61,502 nucleotides of DNA from Coprobacter sp. (GCA_017462265.1 JAFTRN010000009.1:1-61502), one strand, 5' to 3'. Counted from the first letter of the stretch, positions 36,795-47,976 are shown. Numbers and translations: made by a program. Notes: generated from the sequence alone by a model not told the origin.

Positions 36795-37352
36795 TTAGTT
36801 CTTTTTTGCGTTTTTGAAAGGAAGACCAAATTCGCGGAGGAGAGCATAGCCTTCTTCGTCGGTCTGCGCCGAGGTTACAAAGGTAATATTCATTCCTAAA
36901 AGTTTGGTAATTGTATCGATATTTATTTCAGGGAAAATGATTTGTTCCTGAATACCGAGGGTATAGTTTCCTCTTCCGTCAAATTTGCTTTCGATACCTT
37001 TGAAGTCGCGGATACGAGGCAGAGCCACGCGAATGAGACGTTCGAGGAACTCGTACATTCTCTCGCGACGCAGTGTAACCATCACACCGATAGGCATTTT
37101 CTTACGCAATTTGAAGTTAGAAATGTCTTTACGGGAAAGGGTGGCTACGGCTTTCTGTCCGGTAATGGCGGTAAGCTCGTTGATGGCCGTTTCGATAATT
37201 TTCTTATCGGCAGTAGCCTGTCCGAGTCCTTGGTTGATGACAATTTTTTTCAACACGGGCACTTGCATTACGGTGCTGTAGTTGAATTCTTTCATCAAAG
37301 CAGGAACGATTCTTTCTTTATAATCGTTTTTAAGGGTTGCGGTATTGGTCAT
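36795..37352 (-). CDS. rplE: 50S ribosomal protein L5 (uL5)
   Basis: 185 aa. Conserved blocks [60 protein letters not shown]. It binds 5S rRNA and contacts the P-site tRNA. Its ATG overlaps the last base of the rplX stop (TAATG), so translation is coupled. Confidence 0.98.
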   Translation of the reverse strand: MTNTATLKNDYKERIVPALMKEFNYSTVMQVPVLKKIVINQGLGQATADKKIIETAINELTAITGQKAVATLSRKDISNFKLRKKMPIGVMVTLRRERMYEFLERLIRVALPRIRDFKGIESKFDGRGNYTLGIQEQIIFPEINIDTITKLLGMNITFVTSAQTDEEGYALLREFGLPFKNAKKN

Positions 37353-37672
37353 TACTTAATCTCCTCTCCTGATTTTTTTGAATAACGAACTTTCTTGCCT
37401 GCTTCGTTTACACGACGACCGATACGAGTAGCTTTGTTACTCTTGGGATCGAGCAGGTTCAGATTGGAAACATGTACAGGGGCTTCCATCTCGATGATAC
37501 CACCCTGCGGATGTTTGGCGTTGGGTTTGGTGTGTTTTTTCACCATGTTGATACCTTCTACCACGGCACGTTGCTCTTTTACAAGCACACGCAACACGCG
37601 ACCGGTTTTACCTTTGTCCTCACCGGTGTTTACATATACGGTATCGCCCTTTTTAATATGCAACTTACTCAT
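37352..37672 (-). CDS. rplX: 50S ribosomal protein L24 (uL24)
   Basis: 106 aa. N-terminal KOW motif ([20 protein letters not shown]), then [20 protein letters not shown]. It starts 50S assembly near the tunnel exit. Overlaps rplE by one base; 15 bp after rplN. Confidence 0.98.
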   Translation of the reverse strand: MSKLHIKKGDTVYVNTGEDKGKTGRVLRVLVKEQRAVVEGINMVKKHTKPNAKHPQGGIIEMEAPVHVSNLNLLDPKSNKATRIGRRVNEAGKKVRYSKKSGEEIK

Positions 37673-37687
37673 TTGTCTAATTTTATA

Positions 37688-38053
37688 TTAAAGTACTTCG
37701 GGTGCCAACGAAACGATTTTCATATTGGTGGCACGCAATTCACGGGCAACAGGCCCGAAGATACGGCTACCTCTGATTTCTCCGGCACCGTTCAGCAATA
37801 CGCAGGCGTTATCGTCGAAACGGATATAAGAACCATCGGCACGACGGATTTCTTTTTTTGTACGTACGATAACGGCTTTTGAAACGGCACCTTTTTTGAG
37901 GTCGCTCGAAGGGATTACGCTTTTGATGGCGACAACGATTTGGTCACCCACCGAAGCATAACGACGACCTGTACCGCCTAATACACGGATACAAAGAGCT
38001 TCTTTGGCTCCGCTATTGTCTGCGACTGTAAGTCTGGTCTCTTGCTGTATCAT
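37688..38053 (-). CDS. rplN: 50S ribosomal protein L14 (uL14)
   Basis: 121 aa. [20 protein letters not shown] opening, [20 protein letters not shown], and [20 protein letters not shown] near the end. It sits at the subunit interface with L19. 1 bp after rpsQ. Confidence 0.98.
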   Translation of the reverse strand: MIQQETRLTVADNSGAKEALCIRVLGGTGRRYASVGDQIVVAIKSVIPSSDLKKGAVSKAVIVRTKKEIRRADGSYIRFDDNACVLLNGAGEIRGSRIFGPVARELRATNMKIVSLAPEVL

Positions 38054-38054
38054 A

Positions 38055-38312
38055 TTATTTTACTCTTTCGATGATTTCTACTAATCTCCATCTTTTCAGT
38101 TTGCTCAGCGGACGAGTCTCCATGAGGCGTACGGTATCACCGATATTGCACTCGTTCTTTTCGTCATGAGCGTGGTATTTTTTCGTCTTATTGACGAATT
38201 TACCATAGATAGGGTGTTTTTCTTTCCATTTCACGGCAACAGTGATGGTCTTGTCCATTTTGTTGCTGGTTACCACACCTATTCTTTCTTTTCTTAGGCC
38301 TTTTGTTTCCAT
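38055..38312 (-). CDS. rpsQ: 30S ribosomal protein S17 (uS17)
   Basis: 85 aa, one OB fold: [57 protein letters not shown]. It binds 16S helices 7 and 11. 14 bp after rpmC. Confidence 0.98.
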   Translation of the reverse strand: METKGLRKERIGVVTSNKMDKTITVAVKWKEKHPIYGKFVNKTKKYHAHDEKNECNIGDTVRLMETRPLSKLKRWRLVEIIERVK

Positions 38313-38326
38313 GAGCTCTAATTCGA

Positions 38327-38524
38327 TTATTTGTTATTGAGTTCTCTTTGGCGCACTTCGCCTTTCATGCGCGCTATCGTCCTGCGGAGAGCTTTTATTT
38401 GTGCAGGATTGTCCAGCGGAGTGATGCTGTGATTGATTTCCATACGGTTCAATGCAACAGACTCAGCCTCGATTTTTTCGAGCAATTCTTTTGTGCTCAA
38501 TTCTTTTATTTCTGCAGTCTTCAT
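38327..38524 (-). CDS. rpmC: 50S ribosomal protein L29 (uL29)
   Basis: 65 aa, all helical: [20 protein letters not shown], then [20 protein letters not shown]. Located at the tunnel exit near L23. 6 bp after rplP. Confidence 0.97.
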   Translation of the reverse strand: MKTAEIKELSTKELLEKIEAESVALNRMEINHSITPLDNPAQIKALRRTIARMKGEVRQRELNNK

Positions 38525-38530
38525 AACTTA

Positions 38531-38962
38531 TCACGCATTTTGATTAGCATCGTAGTCGTGTCTTACGACAAATTTAGTCGTCACAGGGAGTTTCTGGGCG
38601 GCCAAGCGCAGTGCTTCTTTGGCTACTTCATAGGGAACACCTTCTACTTCGAGAATAATTCTTCCCGGGGTTACAGGTGCTACAAATCCTTCGGGTGAAC
38701 CTTTACCTTTACCCATACGTACTTCGGCAGGTTTCTTGGTGATGGGCTTATCCGGGAAGATTCTGATCCAAATCTGACCCTGACGTTGCATGTAACGAGT
38801 TACAGCGATACGCGCAGCTTCTATTTGGCGACCGGTAATCCATTTCGATTGCAAGCTCTTTATACCAAAGGAACCGAAGGCCAATTGATTGCCTCGACCG
38901 GCGAGACCTTTCATACGGCCTTTTTGTTGTCTTCTGAATTTCGTTTTCTTCGGTTGTAACAT
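38531..38962 (-). CDS. rplP: 50S ribosomal protein L16 (uL16)
   Basis: 143 aa. [20 protein letters not shown] opening, [20 protein letters not shown] loop that reaches toward the peptidyl-transferase centre, and a C-terminal [20 protein letters not shown]. 19 bp after rpsC. Confidence 0.98.
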   Translation of the reverse strand: MLQPKKTKFRRQQKGRMKGLAGRGNQLAFGSFGIKSLQSKWITGRQIEAARIAVTRYMQRQGQIWIRIFPDKPITKKPAEVRMGKGKGSPEGFVAPVTPGRIILEVEGVPYEVAKEALRLAAQKLPVTTKFVVRHDYDANQNA

Positions 38963-38981
38963 TTTCTGTCAGTTCAATTCG

Positions 38982-39710
38982 TTAACGATTCGATTTTGCT
39001 TTTTTGAAGCCTTTTTTTCCGCCGGCTTCACGATTACCGCGCGGCTCTTTCGCACTTGCGGTAAATTGAGGCGCGAGGTCTCTCTTGCCATATACTTCAC
39101 CACGGCATATCCATACCTTGATACCGATAAGGCCTACTTTGGTGAGAGCCTCTACGAGAGCGTAATCGATGTCGGCACGCAGGGTGTGCAGCGGAGTACG
39201 TCCCTCTTTGAACATTTCCGAGCGAGCCATTTCGGCACCGTTCAGACGTCCCGATACTTGTACTTTGATACCTTCGGCACCGGCACGCATGGTTCCTGCG
39301 ATAGCAGTCTTCACGGCGCGACGATATGCCATCTTACCTTCTATCTGGCGAGCGATGTTGGTAGCGACGATGGTAGCATCAACCTCGGGGCGTTTTACCT
39401 CGAAGATATTGATTTGTACATCTTTATCGGTAATTTTCTTCAATTCCTCTTTGAGCTTGTCAACTTCTTGACCGCCTTTACCGATGATGAGACCCGGACG
39501 GGCTGTGCATACGGTGATGGTGATGAGTTTCAAGGTACGCTCTATCACGATGCGCGATACGCTTGCTTTTGCAAGACGGGCATTGAGGTACTTACGGAGC
39601 TTGCTGTCTTCGAGCAATCTTTCGCCGTACTTTCTGCCACCATACCAATTGGAATCCCATCCGCGGATAATTCCCAAACGGTTACTTATTGGATTTACTT
39701 TCTGTCCCAT
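38982..39710 (-). CDS. rpsC: 30S ribosomal protein S3 (uS3)
   Basis: 242 aa. N-terminal KH domain with [21 protein letters not shown]-terminal domain with [20 protein letters not shown], and a short basic tail ([12 protein letters not shown]). It lines the mRNA entry tunnel. 5 bp after rplV. Confidence 0.98.
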   Translation of the reverse strand: MGQKVNPISNRLGIIRGWDSNWYGGRKYGERLLEDSKLRKYLNARLAKASVSRIVIERTLKLITITVCTARPGLIIGKGGQEVDKLKEELKKITDKDVQINIFEVKRPEVDATIVATNIARQIEGKMAYRRAVKTAIAGTMRAGAEGIKVQVSGRLNGAEMARSEMFKEGRTPLHTLRADIDYALVEALTKVGLIGIKVWICRGEVYGKRDLAPQFTASAKEPRGNREAGGKKGFKKAKSNR

Positions 39711-39715
39711 CCGGC

Positions 39716-40126
39716 TTAATTTTGATTATCGGTTTTACTTATAGTATCTACAAACAACGTAACGTGGTTAGAACGTTTACGTATTCTATATCCGCGTCCT
39801 TGAGGAGCGGGACGAAGGCGTTTGAGCATTGCTGCTGAGTCTACATAGATCTCAGAGATATAGAGCTCGCCGCTTTCGGCTTTGCGTTCGTTTTTCTGTT
39901 CCCAGTTGGCAATGGCCGAACGCAACAATTTTTCCAGTCTTGCCGAAGCTTCCTTGTTTGAAAACTTCAATACTCCGAGAGCTTTGAATGCTTCCATTCC
40001 GCGTACCATATCGGCTACCAAGCGCATTTTGCGAGGAGAGGTAGGCACGTTATTGAGCTTTGCGAAGTATTTGGTCTTCAGGGCTTCTTTTCTTTTATCG
40101 GCTGATATTTTTTTTCTTGCACCCAT
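39716..40126 (-). CDS. rplV: 50S ribosomal protein L22 (uL22)
   Basis: 136 aa. Core [20 protein letters not shown], and the beta-hairpin that lines the exit tunnel ([20 protein letters not shown]). A short charged N-terminal extension ([20 protein letters not shown]) is seen. 50 bp after rpsS. Confidence 0.98.
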   Translation of the reverse strand: MGARKKISADKRKEALKTKYFAKLNNVPTSPRKMRLVADMVRGMEAFKALGVLKFSNKEASARLEKLLRSAIANWEQKNERKAESGELYISEIYVDSAAMLKRLRPAPQGRGYRIRKRSNHVTLFVDTISKTDNQN

Positions 40127-40176
40127 TGTTAGATTCTTTTTTTATTTGAAATTCTCAAATTCCCGGTGACCCTTTA

Positions 40177-40446
40177 TTATTTTTTCTTGTTACCGGAGTG
40201 ACCGCGGAAGATACGTGTGGGAGCGAACTCACCCAACTTGTGTCCTACCATGTTTTCGGTAACATATACGGGAATAAATTTATTACCATTGTGTACGGCG
40301 AAAGTGTGACCTACGAAATCGGGAGAAATCATAGAGGCTCTCGACCAGGTTTTGATAACGGACTTTTTGCCCGACTCATCCATGGCCGCAACTTTCTTTT
40401 CCAGTTTCACACTGATATATGGGCCTTTTTTCAATGAACGACTCAT
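40177..40446 (-). CDS. rpsS: 30S ribosomal protein S19 (uS19)
   Basis: 89 aa. [20 protein letters not shown] opening, then [20 protein letters not shown] and [20 protein letters not shown]. It works with S13 in the 30S head. 18 bp after rplB. Confidence 0.98.
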   Translation of the reverse strand: MSRSLKKGPYISVKLEKKVAAMDESGKKSVIKTWSRASMISPDFVGHTFAVHNGNKFIPVYVTENMVGHKLGEFAPTRIFRGHSGNKKK

Positions 40447-40464
40447 AGTTGCTTAGTTAACGAG

Positions 40465-41289
40465 TTACTTTTTACGTCTTTCTATAATATACTTAGACGA
40501 GAGTTTCTTCGGAGCTCTTGTCTTGAGACCTTTAGCGTAAAGTCCCTTACGCGAACGCGGGTGTCCACCTGATGCACGGCCTTCACCACCACCCATGGGG
40601 TGATCGACAGGGTTCATAACTACACCACGGTTGCGAGGACGACGGCCCAACCAGCGTGAGCGACCGGCTTTACCCGAGCGTTCGAGAGCGTGGTCAGAGT
40701 TACCTACCGTACCGATGGTAGCTTTGCAGGTAGCGAGGATTTTACGAGTCTCACCCGAGGGCAATTTGATGATAGCGTAATTGCCTTCACGAGAAGTGAG
40801 CTGAGCAAACACACCGGCCGAACGCACGAGAGCGGCGCCTTGTCCGGGGCGTAACTCGATGTTATGCACTACGGTACCAATGGGAATGTTTTGCAGGGGG
40901 AGTGCATTACCAACTTCGGGAGCGGCTTCTGCGCCCGACATGATAGTCATGCCTACTTCAAGTCCGTTAGGAGCAATGATGTACCGTTTTTCACCGTCAG
41001 CATAGAAAAGCAATGCGATACGAGCCGAACGATTGGGATCGTATTCGATGGTTTTTACTACTGCGGGAACACCGTCTTTGTTTCTCTTGAAGTCGATCAA
41101 ACGATATTTGCGTTTGTGGCCACCGCCGATGTAACGCATTGTCAAGTGGCCTTCGTTGTTACGACCACCCGACTTTCTGACTCCTACTACAAGAGACTTT
41201 TCTGGTGCGCTAGCAGTGATTTTGTCAAATGCACCAATAATTTTGTGTCTCTGCCCCGGTGTTGTGGGCTTTAATTTTCTAACTGCCAT
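40465..41289 (-). CDS. rplB: 50S ribosomal protein L2 (uL2)
   Basis: 274 aa. OB and SH3-like domains: [20 protein letters not shown], and the peptidyl-transferase-linked segment [20 protein letters not shown] with the conserved His. C-terminal [20 protein letters not shown]. 8 bp after rplW. Confidence 0.98.
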   Translation of the reverse strand: MAVRKLKPTTPGQRHKIIGAFDKITASAPEKSLVVGVRKSGGRNNEGHLTMRYIGGGHKRKYRLIDFKRNKDGVPAVVKTIEYDPNRSARIALLFYADGEKRYIIAPNGLEVGMTIMSGAEAAPEVGNALPLQNIPIGTVVHNIELRPGQGAALVRSAGVFAQLTSREGNYAIIKLPSGETRKILATCKATIGTVGNSDHALERSGKAGRSRWLGRRPRNRGVVMNPVDHPMGGGEGRASGGHPRSRKGLYAKGLKTRAPKKLSSKYIIERRKK

Positions 41290-41297
41290 TTTTATTC

Positions 41298-41588
41298 TTA
41301 AATATTGCTATAAAAATCTATCGTATCACCCTCTTTCAATGTAACCAGAGCTTTTTTGTAGGTTGCGGCACGACCTTGAATCAAGCCCGACTTGGTATAG
41401 CGGCTTTTCAGTTTACCTTTTTTCATGATCGTATTTACCGACACTACGGTTACATCGTAGAGTTCTTCAACGGCTTTTTTAATCTGCTCTTTGTTTGCGC
41501 TGGGGATAACCGCAAAACCGTAACGGTTGTATTTCTCAGCCATTCCGGTTACTTTTTCGGTTACTATCGGTTTAATAATTATTGCCAT
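41298..41588 (-). CDS. rplW: 50S ribosomal protein L23 (uL23)
   Basis: 96 aa: [40 protein letters not shown], then the tunnel-side loop. It docks trigger factor and SRP at the tunnel exit. The start is marked by a perfect Shine-Dalgarno, rare here. 18 bp after rplD. Confidence 0.98.
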   Translation of the reverse strand: MAIIIKPIVTEKVTGMAEKYNRYGFAVIPSANKEQIKKAVEELYDVTVVSVNTIMKKGKLKSRYTKSGLIQGRAATYKKALVTLKEGDTIDFYSNI

Positions 41589-41594
41589 TATTCT

Positions 41595-41602
41595 ACCTCC
41601 TT
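41595..41602 (-). promoter_or_regulatory. Shine-Dalgarno of rplW
   Basis: Minus-strand AAGGAGGT, fully complementary to the 16S 3' end, with 7 nt between the GGAGG core and the rplW ATG. The 18-nt gap after rplD is little more than this site. Confidence 0.88.
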
Positions 41603-41606
41603 TATG

Positions 41607-42227
41607 TTAAAAGTTATTAATAGCAGCAACCGAGCTCTCAGTCAGCACAAGACTTGCACAGTCAAGCACTTTGTAAGTGTTGAGCTCAGAAGTTGTTACA
41701 ACTTTCGCATTGGGCACATTTCGAGCCGACAAATATACGTTTTTATTTTGATTTCCTAAAACCAAAAGTGATTTTTTATCTGCAACTTTCAGATTTTGAA
41801 CGAAAGAGATAAAATCTTTGGTTTTGGGAGCCTCGAACGTAAAGTCTTCTACCACGAATATTGCGCTTTCTTGAGCTTTGAGGGTAAGAGCCGATTTACG
41901 AGCCAATGATTTCACTTTTTTATTCAGCTTGAAGCTGTAATTGCGAGGACGGGGACCGAATACGCGACCACCACCTACCATCACGGGCGAATTGATATCA
42001 CCGCGACGGGCACCGCCGGAACCTTTTTGACGGATAAGTTTACGGGTACTTCCCGAAACTTCGCTTCTTTCTTTCGATTTGTGGGTTCCTTGACGTTTGT
42101 TGGCCAAGTATTGTTTCACATCGAGATAGATGGCGTGTTCGTTGGGCTCAATGCCGAATACTGCATCGTTCAACGTAACTTTCTTTCCAGTATCTTCGCC
42201 TTTGATATTATATACGCTCAGTTCCAT
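41607..42227 (-). CDS. rplD: 50S ribosomal protein L4 (uL4)
   Basis: 206 aa. Conserved extended loop [28 protein letters not shown] reaching the exit tunnel, and [20 protein letters not shown]. In E. coli L4 also represses the S10 operon; no such site was identified here. Its ATG overlaps the rplC stop by one base. Confidence 0.97.
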   Translation of the reverse strand: MELSVYNIKGEDTGKKVTLNDAVFGIEPNEHAIYLDVKQYLANKRQGTHKSKERSEVSGSTRKLIRQKGSGGARRGDINSPVMVGGGRVFGPRPRNYSFKLNKKVKSLARKSALTLKAQESAIFVVEDFTFEAPKTKDFISFVQNLKVADKKSLLVLGNQNKNVYLSARNVPNAKVVTTSELNTYKVLDCASLVLTESSVAAINNF

Positions 42228-42844
42228 TACTTTTCTATTATTACGATTGAACCTTTACAACCGGGCACCGAACCTTTGATAAGGAGCAGATTGTGTTCCG
42301 GCATGATTTTCAACACTTGCAAGTTTTGTACAGTAACGCGTTCGTTACCTGTCTGTCCGGCCATGCGAGTTCCTTTGAACACCTTTGCAGGGTAAGAGCA
42401 AGCACCCACCGCACCGGGAGCGCGCAGACGGTTGTGCTGACCGTGAGTGGTCTGGCCCACACCACCGAAACCATGACGACGTACAACACCTTGGAAACCT
42501 CTACCTTTCGATGTTCCTACTACATCTACGTAGTCAACATCGGCAAAGAGATCTACGGTGATTACATCACCGGCTTTGTACTCGGTTTCAAATCCTTTGA
42601 ACTCGGCCAAGTGTCTCTTAGCGGTTACTCCGGCTTTTTTGAAGTGTCCCATTTCGGGTTTGGTAGTGTGTTTCTCTTTTTTGTCGATGAAACCTACCTG
42701 TACAGCTTCATAACCATCGGTCTCGACGGTTTTAACTTGAGTAACTACGCAGGGACCTACTTCGATAACAGTGCATGGAACATTTTTTCCCTCGGCACTG
42801 AAAACGGATGTCATTCCGATTTTTTTTCCTAATAATCCTGGCAT
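42227..42844 (-). CDS. rplC: 50S ribosomal protein L3 (uL3)
   Basis: 205 aa. [20 protein letters not shown] opening, [20 protein letters not shown] and [20 protein letters not shown], the loop that approaches the peptidyl-transferase centre and carries the methylated Gln in other bacteria. 38 bp after rpsJ. Confidence 0.98.
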   Translation of the reverse strand: MPGLLGKKIGMTSVFSAEGKNVPCTVIEVGPCVVTQVKTVETDGYEAVQVGFIDKKEKHTTKPEMGHFKKAGVTAKRHLAEFKGFETEYKAGDVITVDLFADVDYVDVVGTSKGRGFQGVVRRHGFGGVGQTTHGQHNRLRAPGAVGACSYPAKVFKGTRMAGQTGNERVTVQNLQVLKIMPEHNLLLIKGSVPGCKGSIVIIEK

Positions 42845-42882
42845 TTCTCTGTTATTTTTAATGAATTGTTTTTAATAGAATA

Positions 42883-43188
42883 CTACACTTTGATTTCTAC
42901 TTCAACGCCGCTGGGCAACTCAAGTTTCATCAGCGCATCGACAGTTTTAGCGGTAGAGCTGTAGATGTCGATAAGACGTTTGAACGAAGAAAGTTCAAAT
43001 TGCTCTCTCGATTTCTTGTTTACGAAAGTCGAGCGATTGACGGTAAAGATGCGTTTGTGGGTAGGCAGGGGTATAGGACCGCTTACTACTGCACCGCTGG
43101 CTTTTACAGTCTTTACGATTTTCTCGGCCGATTTGTCAACCAAGTTATGATCGTAAGATTTCAGTTTGATTCTAATTTTTTGGCTCAT
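42883..43188 (-). CDS. rpsJ: 30S ribosomal protein S10 (uS10)
   Basis: 101 aa from ATG 43188 ([20 protein letters not shown]); an upstream in-frame start would overlap fus[21 protein letters not shown] and [20 protein letters not shown] are conserved. Also NusE in antitermination complexes. 22 bp after fusA; no tuf intervenes. Confidence 0.98.
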   Translation of the reverse strand: MSQKIRIKLKSYDHNLVDKSAEKIVKTVKASGAVVSGPIPLPTHKRIFTVNRSTFVNKKSREQFELSSFKRLIDIYSSTAKTVDALMKLELPSGVEVEIKV

Positions 43189-43210
43189 ATTTTTGGTTAC
43201 TGTTTTATTA

Positions 43211-45337
43211 TTACAATAAATCAACGCGACCTTGAACTTCGGTGAGCACTTGTTTTGCAATCTGAGTGCTTACTTCGGCATAGTGCGAGAAAGTCATAGT
43301 AGAGGTTGCACGACCTGAAGTGATGGTACGCAACGCGGTTACATAACCGAACATTTCGGCGAGAGGTGCTTTGGCTTTTACGATACGGGCGCCTGAGCGG
43401 CTCGATTCCATACCTTCTACCTGACCACGACGTTTGTTCAAGTCCGAGATTACATCACCCATGCTTTCTTCGGGTGTTACCACCTCAATCTTCATGATAG
43501 GCTCTTGAAGTACGGGTTTTGCTTTTTCGCAAGCTTTCTTGAAGGCCTGAATAGCACATACCTCGAACGAAAGTTGATCAGAGTCTACAGGGTGATACGA
43601 ACCATCGATTACGGTCACTTTCAAACGATCGAGCGGATATCCGGCCAACACACCATTTTTCATAGCGGTGGTGAAACCTTTTTGGATAGAGGGGATAAAC
43701 TCACGAGGAATGTTACCACCTTTCACCTCATCGACAAATTGCAATCCGCTACCTTCGAAACTATCGTCGGCGGGTTCTACACGCACGATGATATCGGCAA
43801 ATTTACCACGACCACCGGTTTGTTTCTTGTAAACCTCGCGAAGTTCTACAGCCTGTGTGATAGACTCTTTGTACGATACTTGAGGACGACCTTGATTACA
43901 TTCTACCTTGAACTCACGTTTCAGACGGTCGATAATGATTTCCAAGTGGAGCTCACCCATACCGCTGATAACGGTTTGACCTGTATCTTCGTCGGTCTTA
44001 ACGGTGAATGTAGGATCTTCTTCAGCCAGTTTTTGCAAACCAAGGCCGAGTTTATCCATATCTTTTTGAGTCTTAGGCTCTACGGCGATACCAATCACAG
44101 GTGCGGGGAAGTCCATAGCCTCAAGCACGATAGGAGCATCTTCGGCGCAAAGGGTATCACCGGTACGAATATCTTTGAAACCTACTCCGGCTCCGATATC
44201 ACCACAACCGATAAACTCTTTGGGGTTTTGTTTGTTGGAATGCATTTGGAAAAGACGCGATACGCGTTCTTTTTTACCCGAACGTGCATTCAACACATAC
44301 GAACCGGCAGGTATTTCACCCGAATATACACGGAAGAAGCAGAGACGACCTACATACGGGTCAACGGCAATCTTGAACACAAGAGCCGACATCTTTTCTT
44401 CGGTAAGAGGTTTACGCACCTCTTCTTTGTCGGGATCCTCGGGGTTGTGACCTACGATAGCGGGGGTATCGGCAGGGCTGGGCAAGTAAGCGCAAACAGC
44501 ATCGAGCAACACTTGCACACCTTTGTTTTTGAACGACGATCCGCAAAGCATCGGAACGATAGCCATGCTCAATGTACCCTTGCGCAATGCCACACGGATT
44601 TCGTCTTCGGTAATCGTTGCAGGATCCTCGAAGTATTTTTCCATGATAGTGTCGTCGCACTCGGCGATTTTTTCGAGCATTTTATCGCGCCACTCTTCGG
44701 CTTCTTCTTGCAATGAGGCAGGGATTTCTTCGATAGAATAGTCGGCACCCATTGTTTCATCATGCCAATAGTAAGCTTTCATCGTGATAAGGTCGATAAC
44801 ACCTTTGAAGGTCTCCTCAGCACCGATAGGCACTTGCACGGGGCAAGGATTAGCACCGAGAACCTCTTTCAATTGGCGTACAACCTCGAAGAAGTTGGCA
44901 CCCGAGCGGTCCATTTTGTTTACATAACCGATACGGGGCACAGCATATTTATCAGCCTGACGCCATACGGTTTCTGACTGAGGCTCTACACCACCCACGG
45001 CGCAGAACGCAGCAACAGCACCATCGAGCACACGCAACGAACGCTCAACCTCAGCGGTGAAGTCCACGTGACCCGGGGTATCGATCAAGTTTATTTTATA
45101 TTTCTCTTTGGCATAGTTCCACCAAGTAGTAGTAGCAGCCGAGGTAATGGTAATACCACGTTCTTGCTCTTGCTCCATCCAGTCCATGGTAGCGGCACCA
45201 TCGTGCACCTCACCGATTTTGTGAGTAAGACCGGTGTAGAACAGAATACGTTCCGAAGTCGTGGTCTTACCGGCATCGATGTGAGCCATAATACCAATAT
45301 TTCTGGTATATTTCAATAATTCGTCAGCTTTTGCCAT
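43211..45337 (-). CDS. fusA: Elongation factor G
   Basis: 708 aa. GTPase that drives translocation. G1 loop [12 protein letters not shown] (18-29), G3 [21 protein letters not shown]4 [12 protein letters not shown]; then domains II-V, ending [20 protein letters not shown]. Full length and no truncation. 26 bp after rpsG. EF-Tu is not next to it, unlike in E. coli. Confidence 0.98.
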   Translation of the reverse strand: MAKADELLKYTRNIGIMAHIDAGKTTTSERILFYTGLTHKIGEVHDGAATMDWMEQEQERGITITSAATTTWWNYAKEKYKINLIDTPGHVDFTAEVERSLRVLDGAVAAFCAVGGVEPQSETVWRQADKYAVPRIGYVNKMDRSGANFFEVVRQLKEVLGANPCPVQVPIGAEETFKGVIDLITMKAYYWHDETMGADYSIEEIPASLQEEAEEWRDKMLEKIAECDDTIMEKYFEDPATITEDEIRVALRKGTLSMAIVPMLCGSSFKNKGVQVLLDAVCAYLPSPADTPAIVGHNPEDPDKEEVRKPLTEEKMSALVFKIAVDPYVGRLCFFRVYSGEIPAGSYVLNARSGKKERVSRLFQMHSNKQNPKEFIGCGDIGAGVGFKDIRTGDTLCAEDAPIVLEAMDFPAPVIGIAVEPKTQKDMDKLGLGLQKLAEEDPTFTVKTDEDTGQTVISGMGELHLEIIIDRLKREFKVECNQGRPQVSYKESITQAVELREVYKKQTGGRGKFADIIVRVEPADDSFEGSGLQFVDEVKGGNIPREFIPSIQKGFTTAMKNGVLAGYPLDRLKVTVIDGSYHPVDSDQLSFEVCAIQAFKKACEKAKPVLQEPIMKIEVVTPEESMGDVISDLNKRRGQVEGMESSRSGARIVKAKAPLAEMFGYVTALRTITSGRATSTMTFSHYAEVSTQIAKQVLTEVQGRVDLL

Positions 45338-45363
45338 CGTTATTTACTTTAACTGGTTATAGA

Positions 45364-45840
45364 TTAGAATCTAAAGTGAGCGAAAGCACGGTTGGCCTCA
45401 GCCATCTTGTGCATATCTTCTTTACGTTTGAAGGCACCACCTTGCTCGTTGTAAGCATCAACAATCTCGGCAGCCAATTTCTCGGCCATCGTTTTACCGC
45501 CACGTTTACGGGCGTATTGTATCAGATTTTTCATCGAGATGGATTCTTTACGATCGGGACGGATTTCGGTAGGAACTTGGAATGTCGCACCGCCGATACG
45601 ACGAGATTTTACCTCTACTTGAGGAGTGATATTATCCAACGCTTTTTTCCAAATTTCGAGAGCGGATTTCTCTTCGTTGGAGAGCTTTTCCTTTACAGTA
45701 TCCAATGCCGTATAGAAAATAGTAAAGGCGATGCTTTTCTTACCATCGTACATCAAGTGATTAACGAATTTAGTAACCTTTACGTCACTGAACACGGGAT
45801 CGGGTAAGATAACCCGTTTCTTAGGTTTTGCTTTTCTCAT
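45364..45840 (-). CDS. rpsG: 30S ribosomal protein S7 (uS7)
   Basis: 158 aa. [20 protein letters not shown] opening, [25 protein letters not shown], and C-terminal [16 protein letters not shown]. It nucleates the 30S head. A 154-nt gap with an inverted repeat separates it from rpsL. Confidence 0.98.
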   Translation of the reverse strand: MRKAKPKKRVILPDPVFSDVKVTKFVNHLMYDGKKSIAFTIFYTALDTVKEKLSNEEKSALEIWKKALDNITPQVEVKSRRIGGATFQVPTEIRPDRKESISMKNLIQYARKRGGKTMAEKLAAEIVDAYNEQGGAFKRKEDMHKMAEANRAFAHFRF

Positions 45841-45940
45841 TATTTTACTAAAGTTGTTGTTCTTGTTTTTGGTTGCTTTTCAATTATCTTCAACGACACC
45901 CTCCGGTATCATTTACTCAACCTGAATCAGCCTATCCAAT

Positions 45941-45969
45941 AAACTCAAACAGTGTTTAACACTAAGTTT
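45941..45969. repeat. Inverted repeat in the rpsL-rpsG gap
   Basis: AGTGTT (45951-45956) and AACACT (45958-45963) are flanked by AAACT (45941) and AGTTT (45965). It lies in the 154-nt gap between rpsL and rpsG. It could be an operator-like palindrome or an RNA hairpin; nothing decides which. Confidence 0.3.
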
Positions 45970-45994
45970 GTTGGGGAGTTGTCTGCTTTACGTC

Positions 45995-46399
45995 TTATTT
46001 TTTACCTTTTGCGGCAGGAGCTACACCGGCTTTCGGTCTTTTAGCACCGTATTTCGAGCGACGTTGGGTACGACCATTTACACCTGCGGTATCCAATGAT
46101 CCGCGAACGATGTGGTAACGCACACCGGGAAGGTCTTTTACACGACCGCCACGCACCAATACGATAGAGTGCTCTTGCAAGTTGTGTCCTTCGCCCGGAA
46201 TGTAAGAGTTCACCTCTTTACCATTGGTCAAACGTACACGTGCTACTTTACGCATTGCAGAGTTAGGTTTTTTAGGAGTGGTAGTGTAAACTCTCACACA
46301 TACGCCACGTCTTTGAGGACATGAATCGAGTGCCGGAGATTTACTTTTATCCTCCAAAACAACCCGCCCTTTTCTTACTAATTGCTGAATTGTAGGCAT
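45995..46399 (-). CDS. rpsL: 30S ribosomal protein S12 (uS12)
   Basis: 134 aa. [20 protein letters not shown] opening and the decoding loop [20 protein letters not shown], whose KPNSA lysine is the wild-type, streptomycin-sensitive residue. Also [20 protein letters not shown] with the conserved Asp. First gene of the supercluster, about 130 nt after its predicted transcription start. Confidence 0.98.
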   Translation of the reverse strand: MPTIQQLVRKGRVVLEDKSKSPALDSCPQRRGVCVRVYTTTPKKPNSAMRKVARVRLTNGKEVNSYIPGEGHNLQEHSIVLVRGGRVKDLPGVRYHIVRGSLDTAGVNGRTQRRSKYGAKRPKAGVAPAAKGKK

Positions 46400-46539
46400 T
46401 TTTTAACTTTTTTAGTTCTTTAAGTTCGTTGTTTTATTGTTATTTTTTCGTCCAATGTTTTCACACCTACACACATACATATTGCTATAAATCAGAAGAT
46501 TACAGCAAAACGCACGATATATTGGCGCGAAAAACACCG

Positions 46540-46571
46540 CAAAGATAGCGACTAAATCACTAATTACCAAA
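46540..46571 (-). promoter_or_regulatory. Promoter of the ribosomal supercluster
   Basis: Minus-strand TTTG (46568-46571) and TATCTTTG (46540-46547) with exactly 20 bp between them: a consensus Bacteroidetes promoter. The leader of about 130 nt to rpsL is AT-rich. It contains a short frame opening MYVCRCENIG that could be chance. The gap 46400-46695 holds nothing else. Confidence 0.8.
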
Positions 46572-46695
46572 TAAAAAAGCAAAATATTTTTCACGTTTTT
46601 TTCGAGAGCATTTTCTCCGCAAAACAAATTCCACGAAATATCGGCACCATTATTCCGGGTTTTATTATTATCTTCGCTCTACCAAATCACACATT

Positions 46696-47298
46696 ATGCT
46701 ATTACCCTACAAAACAGCGGGCTGTATCGAAGCCGGATGCGACGAGGCGGGACGCGGTTGTCTCGCCGGAGCCGTATATGCCGCCGCCGTGATACTGCCG
46801 CCCGACTTCAAAAACGAACTGCTCAACGACTCAAAACAGCTTACCGAGCATCAACGTTACGAGCTGCGCCCTATCATCGAGCGCGAAGCCGTCGCTTGGG
46901 CCGTGGGTATCGTATCACCCGAGGAGATCGACCGCATCAATATACTGAAAGCCTCGTTTCTCGCCATGCACCGCGCCATAGAGGCTCTAAGCACAACACC
47001 CGAGGCTCTGCTCATCGACGGCAACCGATTCACCCCCTACCCCGGCATACCCCACTCGTGCGAAATAAAGGGCGATGGGCGATATATGTCTATAGCTGCC
47101 GCCTCGGTATTGGCCAAGACCTACCGCGACGACTATATGATGCAACTACACGCCCAATGCCCCCAATATCGTTGGGACGAGAACAAGGGCTATCCTACAC
47201 GCGCCCACCGCGACGCCATCAGAGAGTTTGGCCCCACACCTTACCACCGCAAGACATTCCGCTTGCTCGACGACCGCCAACTCTCCCTATTCGATTGA
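46696..47298 (+). CDS. rnhB: Ribonuclease HII
   Basis: 200 aa. It cuts RNA in RNA-DNA hybrids and single ribonucleotides in DNA. The metal site is present: [20 protein letters not shown] (Asp, Glu), LIDGN (Asp) and a later Asp in TYRDDYM. C-terminal PIP-like DRQLSLFD may bind the sliding clamp. Cytoplasmic, monocistronic, with a terminator. Confidence 0.96.
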   Translation: MLLPYKTAGCIEAGCDEAGRGCLAGAVYAAAVILPPDFKNELLNDSKQLTEHQRYELRPIIEREAVAWAVGIVSPEEIDRINILKASFLAMHRAIEALSTTPEALLIDGNRFTPYPGIPHSCEIKGDGRYMSIAAASVLAKTYRDDYMMQLHAQCPQYRWDENKGYPTRAHRDAIREFGPTPYHRKTFRLLDDRQLSLFD

Positions 47299-47310
47299 TC
47301 GCGCACAAAC

Positions 47311-47336
47311 AAAAAGACCTCCGTAGCGGTCTTTTT
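47311..47336. terminator. Bidirectional terminator between rnhB and the 47343 gene
   Basis: AAAAAGACC (47311-47319) pairs with GGTCTTTTT (47328-47336), leaving a T run on either strand. It lies between two converging genes. Confidence 0.85.
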
Positions 47337-47342
47337 GTCTAC

Positions 47343-47921
47343 TTATATCTCGTCTTGAATTTTTGCATCTCTTTCATTCTCCATAACCTCTATATTTTGA
47401 GCATCTTCATAGGTTATAGAGATTTGTTCATATTCACTTATTTTTAACAGTATAATCCCCTCTGAAGATTTCCAAAAAGAACAATATACCGCTTTTTCCA
47501 ATCTGATTGCCTGTAATTCAAAACCATCACCCTCATAATAAGGATCCATAAAAAACTCAAAGGTATCTGTCGGCTTTCCATATTTTTTCGTATATTGTTC
47601 TTTACATGCCTCATAATCCGATTTTATCGAACTCCAAGAATTATCTTTGGGATAATAAGCTGTCACTTTCGTTGCCAAACGGCTTGTAGGCGAACAAAAC
47701 ACATATAATTCACAAGTTCTACCCATAAAAGAACCCTCCATTATATATCCATTTTCTATTGATTTCTTTTTCTCATATCCTTTTGCTTCGAGTTTCGACA
47801 CAAAAGCATTTATATTCCCATCGATAGAAATCCCCCTGAATGTAAGATGTGACGACTCGGTTTGTGCCATAACACACAAACTCATTACCATAAGCCCAAT
47901 AGATAAAAACAACTTTTTCAT
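47343..47921 (-). CDS. Exported protein of unknown function
   Basis: 192 aa from ATG 47921 (MKKLFLSIGLMVMSLCVMAQ). Signal peptide ends CVMA|Q. LTFRGISIDGNINAFVSKLE then KGYEKKK resembles a family of small secreted Bacteroides proteins of unknown role. It ends in a charged tail. The gene is clearly more AT-rich than its neighbours, and its own promoter and shared terminator make it self-contained, so recent acquisition is possible. Confidence 0.75.
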   Translation of the reverse strand: MKKLFLSIGLMVMSLCVMAQTESSHLTFRGISIDGNINAFVSKLEAKGYEKKKSIENGYIMEGSFMGRTCELYVFCSPTSRLATKVTAYYPKDNSWSSIKSDYEACKEQYTKKYGKPTDTFEFFMDPYYEGDGFELQAIRLEKAVYCSFWKSSEGIILLKISEYEQISITYEDAQNIEVMENERDAKIQDEI

Positions 47922-47945
47922 AAAATCTTTTCTTTTGTTACGTCG

Positions 47946-47976
47946 CAAAGATATATAATAAACAAGCCACATCAAA
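47946..47976 (-). promoter_or_regulatory. Promoter of the 47343 gene
   Basis: Minus-strand TTTG (47973-47976) and TATCTTTG (47946-47953), 19 bp apart, 25 bp before the ATG at 47921. Confidence 0.75.

Noticed and set aside
43505..44716. 403-codon frame opposite fusA
   Set aside because: Shadow of the highly conserved fusA frame; no recognisable protein.
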